Assembly (NCBI GenBank): GCA_910585955.1
Contig: CAJUGC010000011.1
Coordinates: forward strand, 1-64,000
Reading direction: 5' to 3'
DNA length: 64,000 nucleotides
From: an uncultured Christensenella sp.
GTDB taxonomy: Bacteria > Bacillota > Clostridia > Christensenellales > Pumilibacteraceae
The stretch's first letter is position 1; every line of letters begins with the position of its first letter. Of the stretch, positions 33,151 through 41,901 are shown one piece after another. The notes under the pieces were generated by a model, which searched no databases, was not told the DNA's origin, and saw only the letters and a list, made by a program, of their open reading frames with translations. Position numbers and translations under genes: made by a program.

Positions 33151-34026
33151 ATGAGAATAGATAAATTGTTAAAGCATAAGCTAACGCTTTCGTTCGAGGT
33201 ATTTCCTCCGAAAAAAGGAGACGGAAAAACCGACGAACTTTTCGATACGATAAAACGGCTCAAAGAACTTTCTCCCGACTTCATAAGCGTAACTTACGGA
33301 GGGGGCGGTTCGAATGCGCGCAACGCCGCCGAAATCGCGGGTTTTATAAAATCTTTGGGTATCGAGCCGCTCGCGCATATAACGGGCGGCCCCTCCTCTC
33401 CCGAAGACATAGACAATACTGCGAAAAAGCTGATTTCGCTCGGAGTGGAAAACGTGCTTGCTCTTCGCGGAGACAAGCCTAAAGACGAAAACGTCGAGTA
33501 CTGCAAATACTTTAAGCACGCAAGCGAATTGGAAAACTATTTGGGGAAATACGGATTTACTTTGGGCGCGGCTTGCTATCCCGAGGGTCACTGCGAATGC
33601 CCGACTCTTTATGACGACCTCGTAAATTTAAAGAAAAAAGAGGAAGCGGGCGCGGCATTTTTTATCACGCAACTTTTTTACGATAATGCCTATTACTACC
33701 GTCTCGTAGGCGAAGCGAGACGTATGGGGATAGTCTCGCCAATTATCCCCGGCATAATGCCTATAACGAACATGAAGAATCTGCCTGCCGTCAAATCGAT
33801 GTGCGGAAGTACGATACCGCTCGAATTACGGAACATGATAGAGGTGTATTCGAATGAGCCGGACGTACTGCGGGAAATAGGCATAAACTACGCCGTGTAT
33901 CAGATTATCGACCTCATTGCCAAGGGCGCGCCCGGCGTGCACGTCTACATCATGAACCGCGCCGAAACCGCCGAAGCCATTTACGGGAGGCTGAAAAATG
34001 TGTTCTGCAAACTCTTCCGTGCTTAA
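33151..34026 (+). CDS. metF: Methylenetetrahydrofolate reductase MetF
   Basis: MetF reduces 5,10-methylene-THF to 5-methyl-THF, the methyl donor for methionine synthase. The 291-residue protein starts KLTLSFEVFPPK and contains SVTYGGGGSNA, LALRGDKP, GAACYPEGH and FFITQLFYD, the usual FAD- and folate-binding segments of this (beta/alpha)8 enzyme. The ATG at 33151 is chosen; ATG 33133 lies inside the promoter spacer. The next gene starts 29 bases before its stop, so metF, the activation-domain gene and metH form one coupled operon. Confidence 0.95.
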   Translation: MRIDKLLKHKLTLSFEVFPPKKGDGKTDELFDTIKRLKELSPDFISVTYGGGGSNARNAAEIAGFIKSLGIEPLAHITGGPSSPEDIDNTAKKLISLGVENVLALRGDKPKDENVEYCKYFKHASELENYLGKYGFTLGAACYPEGHCECPTLYDDLVNLKKKEEAGAAFFITQLFYDNAYYYRLVGEARRMGIVSPIIPGIMPITNMKNLPAVKSMCGSTIPLELRNMIEVYSNEPDVLREIGINYAVYQIIDLIAKGAPGVHVYIMNRAETAEAIYGRLKNVFCKLFRA

Positions 34027-34621
34027 AAACCGAATCTATGTCTATCTCGGGTATTACGCCGATCGCAGACGCGATATTTCGGACGAACTTATAGACGACG
34101 TTCTCGGCGAAGTCGAAAAGCTGTCGCGGTTTGTGTACCGTTACGAATATTTCGATTCTCCTCCCGACTTTCTGTCGAAAGAGCCGTATACTTCGTACTT
34201 TAGGGACAGCCGCGGCGTTATCGTCTCGGCGACGACGTTGGGACTGGACATAGACCGCCGAATAAAACTGCTATCCAAGACGGATCCGGCGCGTTCAGTA
34301 GTATTCGACGCTTGTGCAAGCGCTTACCTCGAAGAGCGGGCGGACAGGTTCGAAGTGTCGATCCCATACCCTCTCGCTCCTCGCTTTTGTCCCGGTTACG
34401 GCGGCAGCGACGTGTCGGACATAAGACATATTTTCGATATACTCAAACCCGAAAAATTCGGTATGACTCTCGGCGAAAACTTCTATATGATCCCGAGCAA
34501 GTCCATGGCGGGCGTACTCGCCGTAGGCGGTACGGCAAAAAGACAATGCGGAAACTGCGCGCTCAAATCGGACTGCCGCTACTTAAAGGAGGGCGAAAAA
34601 TGCTTTTCGGAAAAAACGTGA
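33998..34621 (+). CDS. Stand-alone methionine synthase (MetH) activation-domain protein
   Basis: A 207-residue protein resembling the C-terminal S-adenosylmethionine-binding activation domain of cobalamin-dependent methionine synthase, which in E. coli MetH is fused. The RFCPGYGG and MTLGENFYMIPSKSMAGVLAVGG segments are the recognisable parts. A C-terminal cluster (CGNCALKSDCRYL) adds Cys residues absent from classical MetH. It would help restore inactive cob(II)alamin in the neighbouring MetH. Reading frames overlap on both sides (29 bases with metF, 22 with metH), indicating tight coupling. Identification rests on motif similarity plus context. Confidence 0.8.
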   Translation: MCSANSSVLKNRIYVYLGYYADRRRDISDELIDDVLGEVEKLSRFVYRYEYFDSPPDFLSKEPYTSYFRDSRGVIVSATTLGLDIDRRIKLLSKTDPARSVVFDACASAYLEERADRFEVSIPYPLAPRFCPGYGGSDVSDIRHIFDILKPEKFGMTLGENFYMIPSKSMAGVLAVGGTAKRQCGNCALKSDCRYLKEGEKCFSEKT

Positions 34622-36933
34622 AACTGTTCGACGGCGGCTTCGGCACCGAACTCGAAAGACTCGGCCTCGGCGGAATCCCCGAGGATCTGAACATAACCCA
34701 CGCGGACGAAATCCGCGCCATACACCTGTCCTACGCTTCGGCAGACTTCATTACCACAAACACATTCGGACTCAACCGAATAAAGTATCGCGGAAAATAC
34801 GGTATTGACAAGCTTGCCAATGCCGCAATCGAAAACGCCCGTGTCACGGGCGCAGCCGTGTTTTTCGACGTAGGACCTACGGGCATGATGCTCGCGCCCA
34901 CGGGGACGCTGTCGTTCGACGAGGCGTACGAAGCCTACGCCGAAATCGCGAAAACAACGCGCGGCAAAGTCGACGGCTACATCGCCGAGACATTTTCCGA
35001 CATTTACGAACTCAAAGCCTGCGTGCTTGCCTTAAAGGAGAACTCCGACGCGCCGGTGTTTGCGACGATGACTTTCGGCGCCGACGCAAGGACGCTGACG
35101 GGCTCGACGCCCGAAATTGCAGCTGCCGTACTCGAAGGCCTCGGAACAGACGCGCTCGGCGTAAACTGCTCTTTGGGTCCGAAAGAGCTTTTACCCATAG
35201 TCGAAAGACTGCTCGCGAGCACTTCGCTTCCCGTTATAGTCCAACCGAATCGAGGGATTCCCGTCCTCGAAAACGGACGTTCGCACTATACGCTTTCGGC
35301 GGACGAGTTCGCGCTTTACGCCGAAAAGTTTGCAGATATGGGAGCGGAGATTATCGGAGGTTGCTGCGGCACGACCCCCGAATTCATCGACCGCATAGCT
35401 TTCCTAAAGAAACGCGCCGTGCCAAAGAGAGAGGTCGAAAAAAAGACCGTCGTAACGTCGTGCACAAAAGCCGTGACAATAGACGGCGTGAAGATTTGCG
35501 GCGAGCGGCTCAATCCCACCGGAAAACCCAAACTCAAACAGGCGCTTAAAGACGGCGATTACGACTATCTCGCAGACGAAGCTATCGCACAAGCCGAAGC
35601 TGGCGCCGATATACTCGACTTGAACGTAGGCGTGCCCGGGATAGACGAAACAAGAGCCATGCTCGACTGCGTCGAAAAAGTGCAGGAATACGTCGAGTTG
35701 CCCATTCAGATCGACTCGTCGAATCCTGCGGCAATCGAGCGCGCGGCACGCTACTACAACGGTATTCCCCTGATAAACAGCGTAAACGGCGACGACGCGG
35801 TACTCGAAGCCGTTTTGCCGACTGTAAAAAAGTACGGCGCGGTCGTGCTCGGACTGTGTATGGACAGCCGCGGCGTACCCAAAACAGCCGAAGAACGCTT
35901 TGCGATCGCCGAAAAAATAGTGCGACGCGCCGAAGAGTTCGGCATACCTCGATATAAAGTCATGATAGACACGCTCGTGCTTACAGCCTCGGCGGAGCAG
36001 TCGCTTGTAAAAGAAACCGTACGGGCGCTTGAAAAGGTTAAAGCGCTCGGCGTAAAGACGGCTCTCGGAGTGTCTAACGTCTCGTTCGGGCTTCCCGCGC
36101 GCGGACTCCTCAATAAGACCTTCCTCGCCATGGCGCTCGAACGCGGACTCGATATGCCCATACTCAATCCCCTGGACGGCGAAATGACGGGCGTAGTCAA
36201 AGCTTTCGGCGTGCTCTCGGGCGCGGACAAAAGCAGCGAGGAATTTATAAAGCTTTACAGAGACTATTCGCCAGCAACCCAAGTAAGAACGGCTCGTACG
36301 CTTGAAACGGAAAAAACCGCAACATCGCTTTACGAATGTATAATCAAAGGCTTGAAAACGAAAGCTCGGGAACTGTGCGAATACGAGCTTTTAAGTCGCC
36401 CACCTATGGAAATCGTAGACGGAGTACTGCTCCCCGCTCTCGATGAAGTCGGCAGACTTTATGAGGCGGGCAGGCTGTTCTTGCCGCAACTCGTGTCAGC
36501 CGCCGAAGCCGCCAAAGAGAGCTTTTCCGCCGTTAGCGAAAAGCTTCCGAAAGGCGGAAGCGGCAAAGGCAAAGTCGTGCTCGCGACCGTAAAAGGCGAC
36601 GTGCACGACATAGGCAAAAATATCGTGAAAGTAGTGCTCGAGTCGTACGGTTACGACACGGTGGACCTCGGTAAGGACACTCCGCCCGAAAAGGTTGTCG
36701 AGGCGGCAAAACGGCACAGACCCGTCGCCGTCGGTCTTTCCGCACTTATGACGACCACCGTCAAGGGCATGGAAGAGACTATAAGGGCGCTTAAAGAAAC
36801 CGATTGCCTCTGTCCCGTATTCGTAGGCGGCGCGGTCTTAAACAAGGAGACGGCTAAAGCAATCGGCGCGGACTACTACACTAAAGACGCTCTCGAGTTC
36901 GTCAAGGTACTCGAAAAAGCGAAAAGAAAATAA
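34600..36933 (+). CDS. metH: Cobalamin-dependent methionine synthase MetH lacking the activation domain
   Basis: MetH transfers the methyl group of 5-methyl-THF to homocysteine. The 777 residues contain a homocysteine-binding barrel (about 1-270) with zinc ligands Cys190, Cys255 and Cys256 (GGCCGT), a pterin-binding barrel (about 290-560; LDLNVGVPG, IDSSNP), a cobalamin cap (about 570-650) and the B12-binding domain with DVHDIGKN (667-674), His669 being the cobalt ligand. The protein ends at the B12 domain; the activation domain is encoded separately just upstream. ATG 34600 follows AAAGGAGGG. Confidence 0.95.
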   Translation: MLFGKNVKLFDGGFGTELERLGLGGIPEDLNITHADEIRAIHLSYASADFITTNTFGLNRIKYRGKYGIDKLANAAIENARVTGAAVFFDVGPTGMMLAPTGTLSFDEAYEAYAEIAKTTRGKVDGYIAETFSDIYELKACVLALKENSDAPVFATMTFGADARTLTGSTPEIAAAVLEGLGTDALGVNCSLGPKELLPIVERLLASTSLPVIVQPNRGIPVLENGRSHYTLSADEFALYAEKFADMGAEIIGGCCGTTPEFIDRIAFLKKRAVPKREVEKKTVVTSCTKAVTIDGVKICGERLNPTGKPKLKQALKDGDYDYLADEAIAQAEAGADILDLNVGVPGIDETRAMLDCVEKVQEYVELPIQIDSSNPAAIERAARYYNGIPLINSVNGDDAVLEAVLPTVKKYGAVVLGLCMDSRGVPKTAEERFAIAEKIVRRAEEFGIPRYKVMIDTLVLTASAEQSLVKETVRALEKVKALGVKTALGVSNVSFGLPARGLLNKTFLAMALERGLDMPILNPLDGEMTGVVKAFGVLSGADKSSEEFIKLYRDYSPATQVRTARTLETEKTATSLYECIIKGLKTKARELCEYELLSRPPMEIVDGVLLPALDEVGRLYEAGRLFLPQLVSAAEAAKESFSAVSEKLPKGGSGKGKVVLATVKGDVHDIGKNIVKVVLESYGYDTVDLGKDTPPEKVVEAAKRHRPVAVGLSALMTTTVKGMEETIRALKETDCLCPVFVGGAVLNKETAKAIGADYYTKDALEFVKVLEKAKRK

Positions 36934-36938
36934 ACGAA

Positions 36939-36972
36939 AAAACAAGCTCGGAATGATCCGAGCTTGTTTTCG
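36939..36972. terminator. Bidirectional terminator between metH and nfnB
   Basis: AACAAGCTCGGA and TCCGAGCTTGTT form a 12-bp stem with A and T runs on both sides. Confidence 0.9.
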
Positions 36973-36976
36973 GAAT

Positions 36977-38362
36977 CTATTTTTTCGACGAAATATACTC
37001 ATCGATCGCCCTTGCGGCGGTCTTGCCCGCGCCCATTGCGAGAATGACAGTAGCCGCTCCCGTTACGGCGTCTCCGCCCGCATAAACGCCCTCGCGCGAA
37101 GTAAGTCCCGTCTTTTCGTCTACGACTATGCCGCCCCACTTATGTACTTCAAGACCGGCTGTCGTGTTCCTTATAAGCGGATTGGGAGAAGTTCCGAGCG
37201 ACATTATTACGCAGTCGGCTTCCGTTTCAAACTCGCTTCCCTTAACGGAAACGGGACGGGCACGCCCCGACGAGTCCGGCGCGGACAGCTCCATTCTTTC
37301 GCAGATCATGCCCTTGACGCAACCGTTTTCGTCGCCGAGTATCTCCAAAGGATTTGTGAGGAACTCAAATTTTACCCCTTCTTCCTTTGCGTGTTCGACT
37401 TCTTCTTTTCTTGCGGGAAGCTCGTTTTCGGTGCGCCTATAGACGACGGTCACGTCGGCGCCCAGCCTCTTGGCGCTTCTCGCCGCGTCCATAGCCACGT
37501 TGCCCCCGCCTACGACCGCGACTTTTTTCGCTCTTTTTACAGGGGTCGCGCTGCCTTCTTTATACGCTTTCATGAGATTTATGCGGGTAAGAAATTCGTT
37601 TGCCGAAAGCACACCTTTAAGCGATTCGCCCTTTATATTCATGAATTTCGGAAGTCCCGCGCCCGAGCCGATGAACACGGCTTCGAACCCGTCATCAAAT
37701 AGCTCGTCTATCGTAAGCGTCTTACCTATGACGACGTTCGTGATTATCTCGACTCCGAGCTTTTTAAGCGTATCGACTTCCTTTGCCACTATTGCCTTGG
37801 GAAGTCTGAACTCGGGAATTCCGTAGACAAGCACGCCGCCCGCCGTATGAAGAGCTTCGAACACACTGACGGCATAACCTTTTTTGGCGAGATCGCCCGC
37901 GCAGGCAAGTCCCGACGGTCCCGAACCGATAACAGCCACCTTGTGTCCGTTATATTCCGGCTTTTCGACGTTGCCGTCGTCATGCGAATTGTGGTAGTCG
38001 GCAACGAAGCGTTCGAGTCTTCCGATACCGACGGGTTCGAACTTTATGCCGAGCGTACATCTCTTTTCGCACTGGTTCTCCTGCGGACACACTCTTCCGC
38101 AAACTGCGGGAAGAGACGAAGATTTTGCTATTATTTTATATGCGTCCTCTAACTCGCCCGTCTTAATTTTGCTTATGAAGTCGGGGATCTGTATATTTAC
38201 TGGACAGCCTTCGACACACGGGCGGTTTTTGCAATTGAGGCACCTGTTTGCCTCGGCGATTGCCGTGCCCTCGTCGTAGCCGAGCGCTACTTCTTCAAAG
38301 TTCTCGGAACGAAGAGAAGGATCTTGCGTAGGCATTTCATGTTTTTTCGGATCGATACTCAT
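36977..38362 (-). CDS. nfnB: NADPH-binding large subunit of NfnAB / NADPH-dependent glutamate synthase-like flavoprotein
   Basis: A 461-residue flavoprotein with an N-terminal iron-sulfur region (CLNCKNRPCVEGCPV and CGRVCPQENQCEKRC, about 40-110). FAD binding follows at VAVIGSGPSGLACAGDLAKKG and NADPH binding at VAVVGGGNVAMDAARSAKRLG, with the C-terminal AGGDAVTGAATVILAMGAG. Alone it could be called a glutamate synthase small chain. The adjacent gene, overlapping by four bases, encodes the NfnA-type subunit, so the pair is best read as NADH-dependent reduced ferredoxin:NADP+ oxidoreductase, which couples ferredoxin, NADH and NADPH pools in anaerobes. Confidence 0.9.
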   Translation of the reverse strand: MSIDPKKHEMPTQDPSLRSENFEEVALGYDEGTAIAEANRCLNCKNRPCVEGCPVNIQIPDFISKIKTGELEDAYKIIAKSSSLPAVCGRVCPQENQCEKRCTLGIKFEPVGIGRLERFVADYHNSHDDGNVEKPEYNGHKVAVIGSGPSGLACAGDLAKKGYAVSVFEALHTAGGVLVYGIPEFRLPKAIVAKEVDTLKKLGVEIITNVVIGKTLTIDELFDDGFEAVFIGSGAGLPKFMNIKGESLKGVLSANEFLTRINLMKAYKEGSATPVKRAKKVAVVGGGNVAMDAARSAKRLGADVTVVYRRTENELPARKEEVEHAKEEGVKFEFLTNPLEILGDENGCVKGMICERMELSAPDSSGRARPVSVKGSEFETEADCVIMSLGTSPNPLIRNTTAGLEVHKWGGIVVDEKTGLTSREGVYAGGDAVTGAATVILAMGAGKTAARAIDEYISSKK

Positions 38363-39219
38363 CTGTCTTCTCCTTTTGCCTTAAATAGGTTGCACGTCTC
38401 TTCGTGAGCCTTACGCTCGAATTCGAAATACATCCTGCCGCGCGACATCGCCTCGTCGAAATCCACCTCGTATCCGTCGAAATCGGGACCGTCTACGCAG
38501 GCAAATTTTGTTATTCGCTCGCCGCCGCGTTTCAGCGTCAACCGACAACCTCCGCACATTCCAGTGCCGTCTATCATAACGGGGTTCATGGATACGGTCA
38601 CGGGCACGCCAAACGGTCTTGCCGTTTCGACGACGAACTTCATCATGACAAGCGGCCCTATGGTTATTATTTTGTCGAACTTTTCGCCGCGCTCGAGCCT
38701 TTCCTTCAAAGGAAGCGTGACGTTGCCCTTTCTGCCGTAAGTGCCGTCGTCGGTCACAATTTCGAAGTTGTCCGAATATGCTTTGAACTCGTCTTCGAGT
38801 ATGACGAGGTCTTTGCTTCTAAAGCCGACTATGCTCGTCACATACGCGCCGAGCTTGTGGAACTCCTCGGCTATCGGCATTGCTATCGCGCAGCCCACGC
38901 CGCCACCCACTATACAGACGTTTTTTATGCCGTCCGTATGCGTTGCGACTCCCAAAGGTCCGACAAAATCCTCGATATATTCCCCCGCCTCTTTTCTTTT
39001 AAGCAGCTCCGTAGTCGCACCCACCGTCTGGAATATGATCTTGACCGTGCCGAGTTCGGGCTTGCACCCCGCAATCGTGAGAGGTATTCTTTCCCCTTCG
39101 CCGTCCACGCGCAGAATTACGAACTGCCCCGGCTTTGCCTTTCTCGCGACAAGAGGAGCTTCTATTTCCATTTGCGTAACGCTCGGATTTAAGACCTTTT
39201 TCGTGACTATTTTATACAT
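38359..39219 (-). CDS. nfnA: Small subunit of NfnAB (ferredoxin/NAD reductase family)
   Basis: A 286-residue ferredoxin-NADP reductase-like subunit. It has an FAD-binding beta barrel (about 1-95; GQFVILRV, RIPLTI), an NAD-binding domain (about 100-215; IVGGGVGCAIAMPIAEE) and a C-terminal [2Fe-2S] ligand set (DGTGMCGGCRLT, FACVDGPDFDG). The same architecture appears in sulfide dehydrogenase and dihydroorotate dehydrogenase electron-transfer subunits, but pairing with the NfnB-like gene favours NfnA. It is the first gene of the operon and has its own promoter. Confidence 0.9.
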   Translation of the reverse strand: MYKIVTKKVLNPSVTQMEIEAPLVARKAKPGQFVILRVDGEGERIPLTIAGCKPELGTVKIIFQTVGATTELLKRKEAGEYIEDFVGPLGVATHTDGIKNVCIVGGGVGCAIAMPIAEEFHKLGAYVTSIVGFRSKDLVILEDEFKAYSDNFEIVTDDGTYGRKGNVTLPLKERLERGEKFDKIITIGPLVMMKFVVETARPFGVPVTVSMNPVMIDGTGMCGGCRLTLKRGGERITKFACVDGPDFDGYEVDFDEAMSRGRMYFEFERKAHEETCNLFKAKGEDR

Positions 39220-39293
39220 TTTCGGATCTCCTCTGCTCGGACGAAAGCGACTTGGATACTTGACAAATAGATGATTAAACTTATCTATTATGT

Positions 39294-39322
39294 ATTATAT
39301 ATCAAAACAATTCAAAAATCAA
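39294..39322 (-). promoter_or_regulatory. Promoter of nfnAB
   Basis: On the minus strand TTGATT (39317-39322) and TATAAT (39294-39299) are 17 bases apart. An ATAGAT...ATCTAT inverted repeat lies just downstream (about 39267-39288) and may be an operator. Confidence 0.65.
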
Positions 39323-39338
39323 ACATTTAAGCCTTTGT

Positions 39339-39371
39339 AAAAAGGATTTGCTTTTCGCAAATCCTTTTTTA
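39339..39371 (-). terminator. Terminator of the PrsW/EEP operon
   Basis: AAAGGATTTGC and GCAAATCCTTT pair around a five-base loop with A and T runs on both sides. Confidence 0.8.
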
Positions 39372-39402
39372 TGTCCGTTTCCGCTTTATCTTTCCGATCC
39401 GC

Positions 39403-40542
39403 TCATCGATCGAGCCTGAATTTAATGACTACGGGGTTGTGATCGCTGTAAGCGTACTGCGTGTCCAAAGTGCTTTCTTCGATGACCGTCACGTTGTCTG
39501 ACACTATAAAGCCGTCTACGACAGTACTGTAGTTCACTCCCTTTTCATACGGAATGTCCGCACCGCGGCAAGTGGCCGCATTCGTACTTGCCGCAATCGT
39601 GAAGCCGTCCGTAAGCTCCGCTTCGTGCAATACCGAATTTTTGACCCAATCGGGCACTTTCTGTTTGCTTTCGAAATAGGAAAGAGCCTCTTCGTCCGTC
39701 TCGAACTTATCGGCAATCAGACAGTGATTGAAGTCTCCGCCCGCTATGACGTAGTTGCCTTTGTCCCGCTCGGACTTCAAGACTTCGTTCAGCATCTTAA
39801 GCTGCTCGGCACGGATAGTTCCTCCCTTGTCGTAAGCCGACATATGAAGGTTTATGAGCACGAGTTTTTTGTCGCTGCCTTCTACGGGCAGATAATTCAC
39901 GGCAAAGCACCTGTCGAGGTCGAAAAGTTTGTCTATGAAGGACGTCGTCACGGGAAACGAGCGCCGAACGCTTGTTTCCGTCTTATACTTCGCAAGCGTA
40001 AGTATTCCGGCATTCGTCTTTCCTATCGGATCGCCGAAAGGATACAAAAGGTTGGCCGTGTGGAAATTCTCCGCATATACGAAACCGTAACCGTCGAATT
40101 CCTCCACAGCGCGCGCATACATATCTATGTCGTAGCTTCTATCGGCTTTTACGTCTACTTCCTGAAAGAAATAAAAGTCCGCCAAAGCTTCTTTTGCTGT
40201 TTTCATCTGTCCGTCTACGTTCTTTTGCACGTCGGCTTTGTTCATGCCCTTAGCGTACTTGCCCACAACTTCCCGTCCGTCGTCCATTACTCCCGTATCC
40301 ATAAAAAACGAATACTCGGGCGAGTATGCGCCGAAACCGAGGTTATAGGACATTAGACTGTAGCTTTCTCCCGCCTTAACGCTCTCTTCTCTGCCGTTGA
40401 TAATCTCAAGCGCGAGGTTGTCCTCTATGCGGTAATACTGAAGCGCCACATAAGCGACATAACCTCCAGCAATCGCAAGCAAGAGCAAGACAAACGCGGC
40501 AAGAGATATAAATATTATTTTTATCGGTTTCTTTGCTTTCAT
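39403..40542 (-). CDS. Membrane-anchored endonuclease/exonuclease/phosphatase-fold protein
   Basis: A 379-residue protein with an uncleaved N-terminal membrane helix (about residues 8-32) and an extracytoplasmic EEP-fold domain (about 60-375). Motifs include MSYNLGFGAYS, FFQEVD, INLHMSA, GGDFNHC and SDHNPVVI, the usual metal and phosphate ligands of this fold. Family members are nucleases, sphingomyelinases and inositol phosphatases; an external location favours a lipid- or phosphoester-cleaving role. The start is ATG 40542 with GGAGAA upstream; a TTG at 40569 is possible. It starts four bases after the PrsW-like gene and is cotranscribed with it. Confidence 0.85.
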   Translation of the reverse strand: MKAKKPIKIIFISLAAFVLLLLAIAGGYVAYVALQYYRIEDNLALEIINGREESVKAGESYSLMSYNLGFGAYSPEYSFFMDTGVMDDGREVVGKYAKGMNKADVQKNVDGQMKTAKEALADFYFFQEVDVKADRSYDIDMYARAVEEFDGYGFVYAENFHTANLLYPFGDPIGKTNAGILTLAKYKTETSVRRSFPVTTSFIDKLFDLDRCFAVNYLPVEGSDKKLVLINLHMSAYDKGGTIRAEQLKMLNEVLKSERDKGNYVIAGGDFNHCLIADKFETDEEALSYFESKQKVPDWVKNSVLHEAELTDGFTIAASTNAATCRGADIPYEKGVNYSTVVDGFIVSDNVTVIEESTLDTQYAYSDHNPVVIKFRLDR

Positions 40543-40546
40543 ACAG

Positions 40547-41500
40547 TTATTCTTCTCCGTTTTCTCCAAGATTAAGCGTTTGACACGACTCGAAAAAAAC
40601 GGCTTTACGTTCGTTTTTCGGAATCATGACGAATATGACAAGTCCGCACGCAATTGCAACAAGCATCATTAAAAACGACAGCGACGCATAAGGGAAGTTA
40701 AAGACATAATGAAGCGATATACTCGCTAAGACGCACAACCAGAACTTTATATTTATGAGCGGACGGCGGAATTTCGCAAACGCCCAACCGATAAAGCCCG
40801 TCCATACGAGATGTCCGGCAAACGATGTAAACGAACGCAATCCCGTAATGGCAAAAAGCGACGGCAAATCGACGCTTCCGTCCCAAGACGCTACGAAAAT
40901 GTATCCTATATCTTCCGATATAGCCATGCCTACGCCGACGGCGGCTCCTATGACAAAGCCGAACATCGAATCTTTCTTTTTCAGAAGAAAGATCGCCAAA
41001 AGCGCAGGCAAAGCTTTGGAGAACTCCTCTACAAATACGGCCCAAAGTCCGCCGATCCATTCGTCTTCGGGAAAGAGCACACAATATCCGAGATTTACGG
41101 CAAGATCGGTGACGGCTACGCAGACTATCATCACGAAACACAACTTTACAAAAGCAAAGTCGCGCTTCGGATACAACTCGTAAACGAGAAACAGTAAAGG
41201 CAGATTCAAAAGTATGCCGCCTACAGTGACGAGCGAAGGATATCCGAAAAGTTTTATCGCTTCGTTTTCGACAAACATTCCCGTCATGAATACGACAAAC
41301 GCAAAAAGTGCGAAAAGAGCGGCGCATATGCCGAACACTCGCAAATAAAGCCAAGGATACACTTTGTTTATTCCTTCTTTGCCGTCCAACCCACGAGAGA
41401 AAAATTCCCTGTATTCGTCTTTCGTGTGCCGTCGGAACATTTCTTTCCAAAAACCCGACTTATTCGCGACGAGCAAACTTTTTTCGTTCGAATTTTCCAT
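40547..41500 (-). CDS. PrsW-family intramembrane metalloprotease
   Basis: A 317-residue membrane protein with about eight helices. The PrsW motifs are visible: EEFSK at 158-162, GMAISEDIGY with Glu196, the conserved His230 in GHLVW, and His264 in LHYVF. PrsW in Bacillus cleaves the anti-sigma factor RsiW, and related proteins act in bacteriocin resistance; no anti-sigma gene is nearby. A zinc-ribbon domain seen in some homologues is absent. It heads a two-gene operon with the EEP-fold protein. Confidence 0.85.
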   Translation of the reverse strand: MENSNEKSLLVANKSGFWKEMFRRHTKDEYREFFSRGLDGKEGINKVYPWLYLRVFGICAALFALFAFVVFMTGMFVENEAIKLFGYPSLVTVGGILLNLPLLFLVYELYPKRDFAFVKLCFVMIVCVAVTDLAVNLGYCVLFPEDEWIGGLWAVFVEEFSKALPALLAIFLLKKKDSMFGFVIGAAVGVGMAISEDIGYIFVASWDGSVDLPSLFAITGLRSFTSFAGHLVWTGFIGWAFAKFRRPLINIKFWLCVLASISLHYVFNFPYASLSFLMMLVAIACGLVIFVMIPKNERKAVFFESCQTLNLGENGEE

Positions 41501-41642
41501 TGCGCTCTCCTTCCGTTCGTGTCACTGCAATTATATCATAACGCCGCGCATATTGCAACAATCAAAAGGCATTTTCTCGCATCGCCTCACTTAAACGAAA
41601 AAATCGCTCGGATAGCGTTGCGATCACCTTACGAATATACGC

Positions 41643-41671
41643 TTGACAAAGCCATACGAAATTGATATAAT
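41643..41671 (+). promoter_or_regulatory. Promoter of the riboswitch-Na/Pi symporter transcript
   Basis: Perfect consensus TTGACA (41643-41648) and TATAAT (41666-41671) with 17-base spacing. The start near 41678 gives a leader of about 220 bases. Confidence 0.85.
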
Positions 41672-41695
41672 TATGCCGACAACAGAATAAATCCT

Positions 41696-41783
41696 AAAAG
41701 GGAGTAGAAAGCATTGTTAATGTGCGCCACCCGTCAGTACAGTATCTTCGGACACTCGGTAACGCTTAAATTTCGAGACTTTT
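41696..41783 (+). promoter_or_regulatory. Candidate yybP-ykoY (Mn2+) riboswitch aptamer
   Basis: P1 pairs AAAAG (41696-41700) with CTTTT (41779-41783). The 5' side continues GGGAGTAG, the central part has CCGTCAGTAC and CGGTAACGC, and the 3' side has CGAGAC. These match the conserved blocks of the yybP-ykoY family as I remember them (GGGGAGUAG, CGUCA, GAGACCUUU). The 3' strand of P1 is also part of a downstream terminator, giving an on-switch arrangement. The rest of the 401-base gap holds the promoter, the terminator and about 75 bases of AT-rich leader. Confidence 0.7.
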
Positions 41784-41823
41784 ACCTATATTCAATATAC
41801 GGTAGGGGTCTCTTTATTTTTTT
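41775..41823 (+). terminator. Expression-platform terminator of the riboswitch
   Basis: GAGACTTTTACC (41775-41786) pairs with GGTAGGGGTCTC (41801-41812) over 12 bases including three G-U pairs, and is followed by TTTATTTTTTT. It shares bases with aptamer helix P1, so the two are mutually exclusive. Confidence 0.75.
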
Positions 41824-41901
41824 CAATACGCTTTTTACAAAACATCGATTTACCTGTAATAGATAAAGCTTAAAGTAAGAAACTATCCTAAGGAGACACA
41901 A

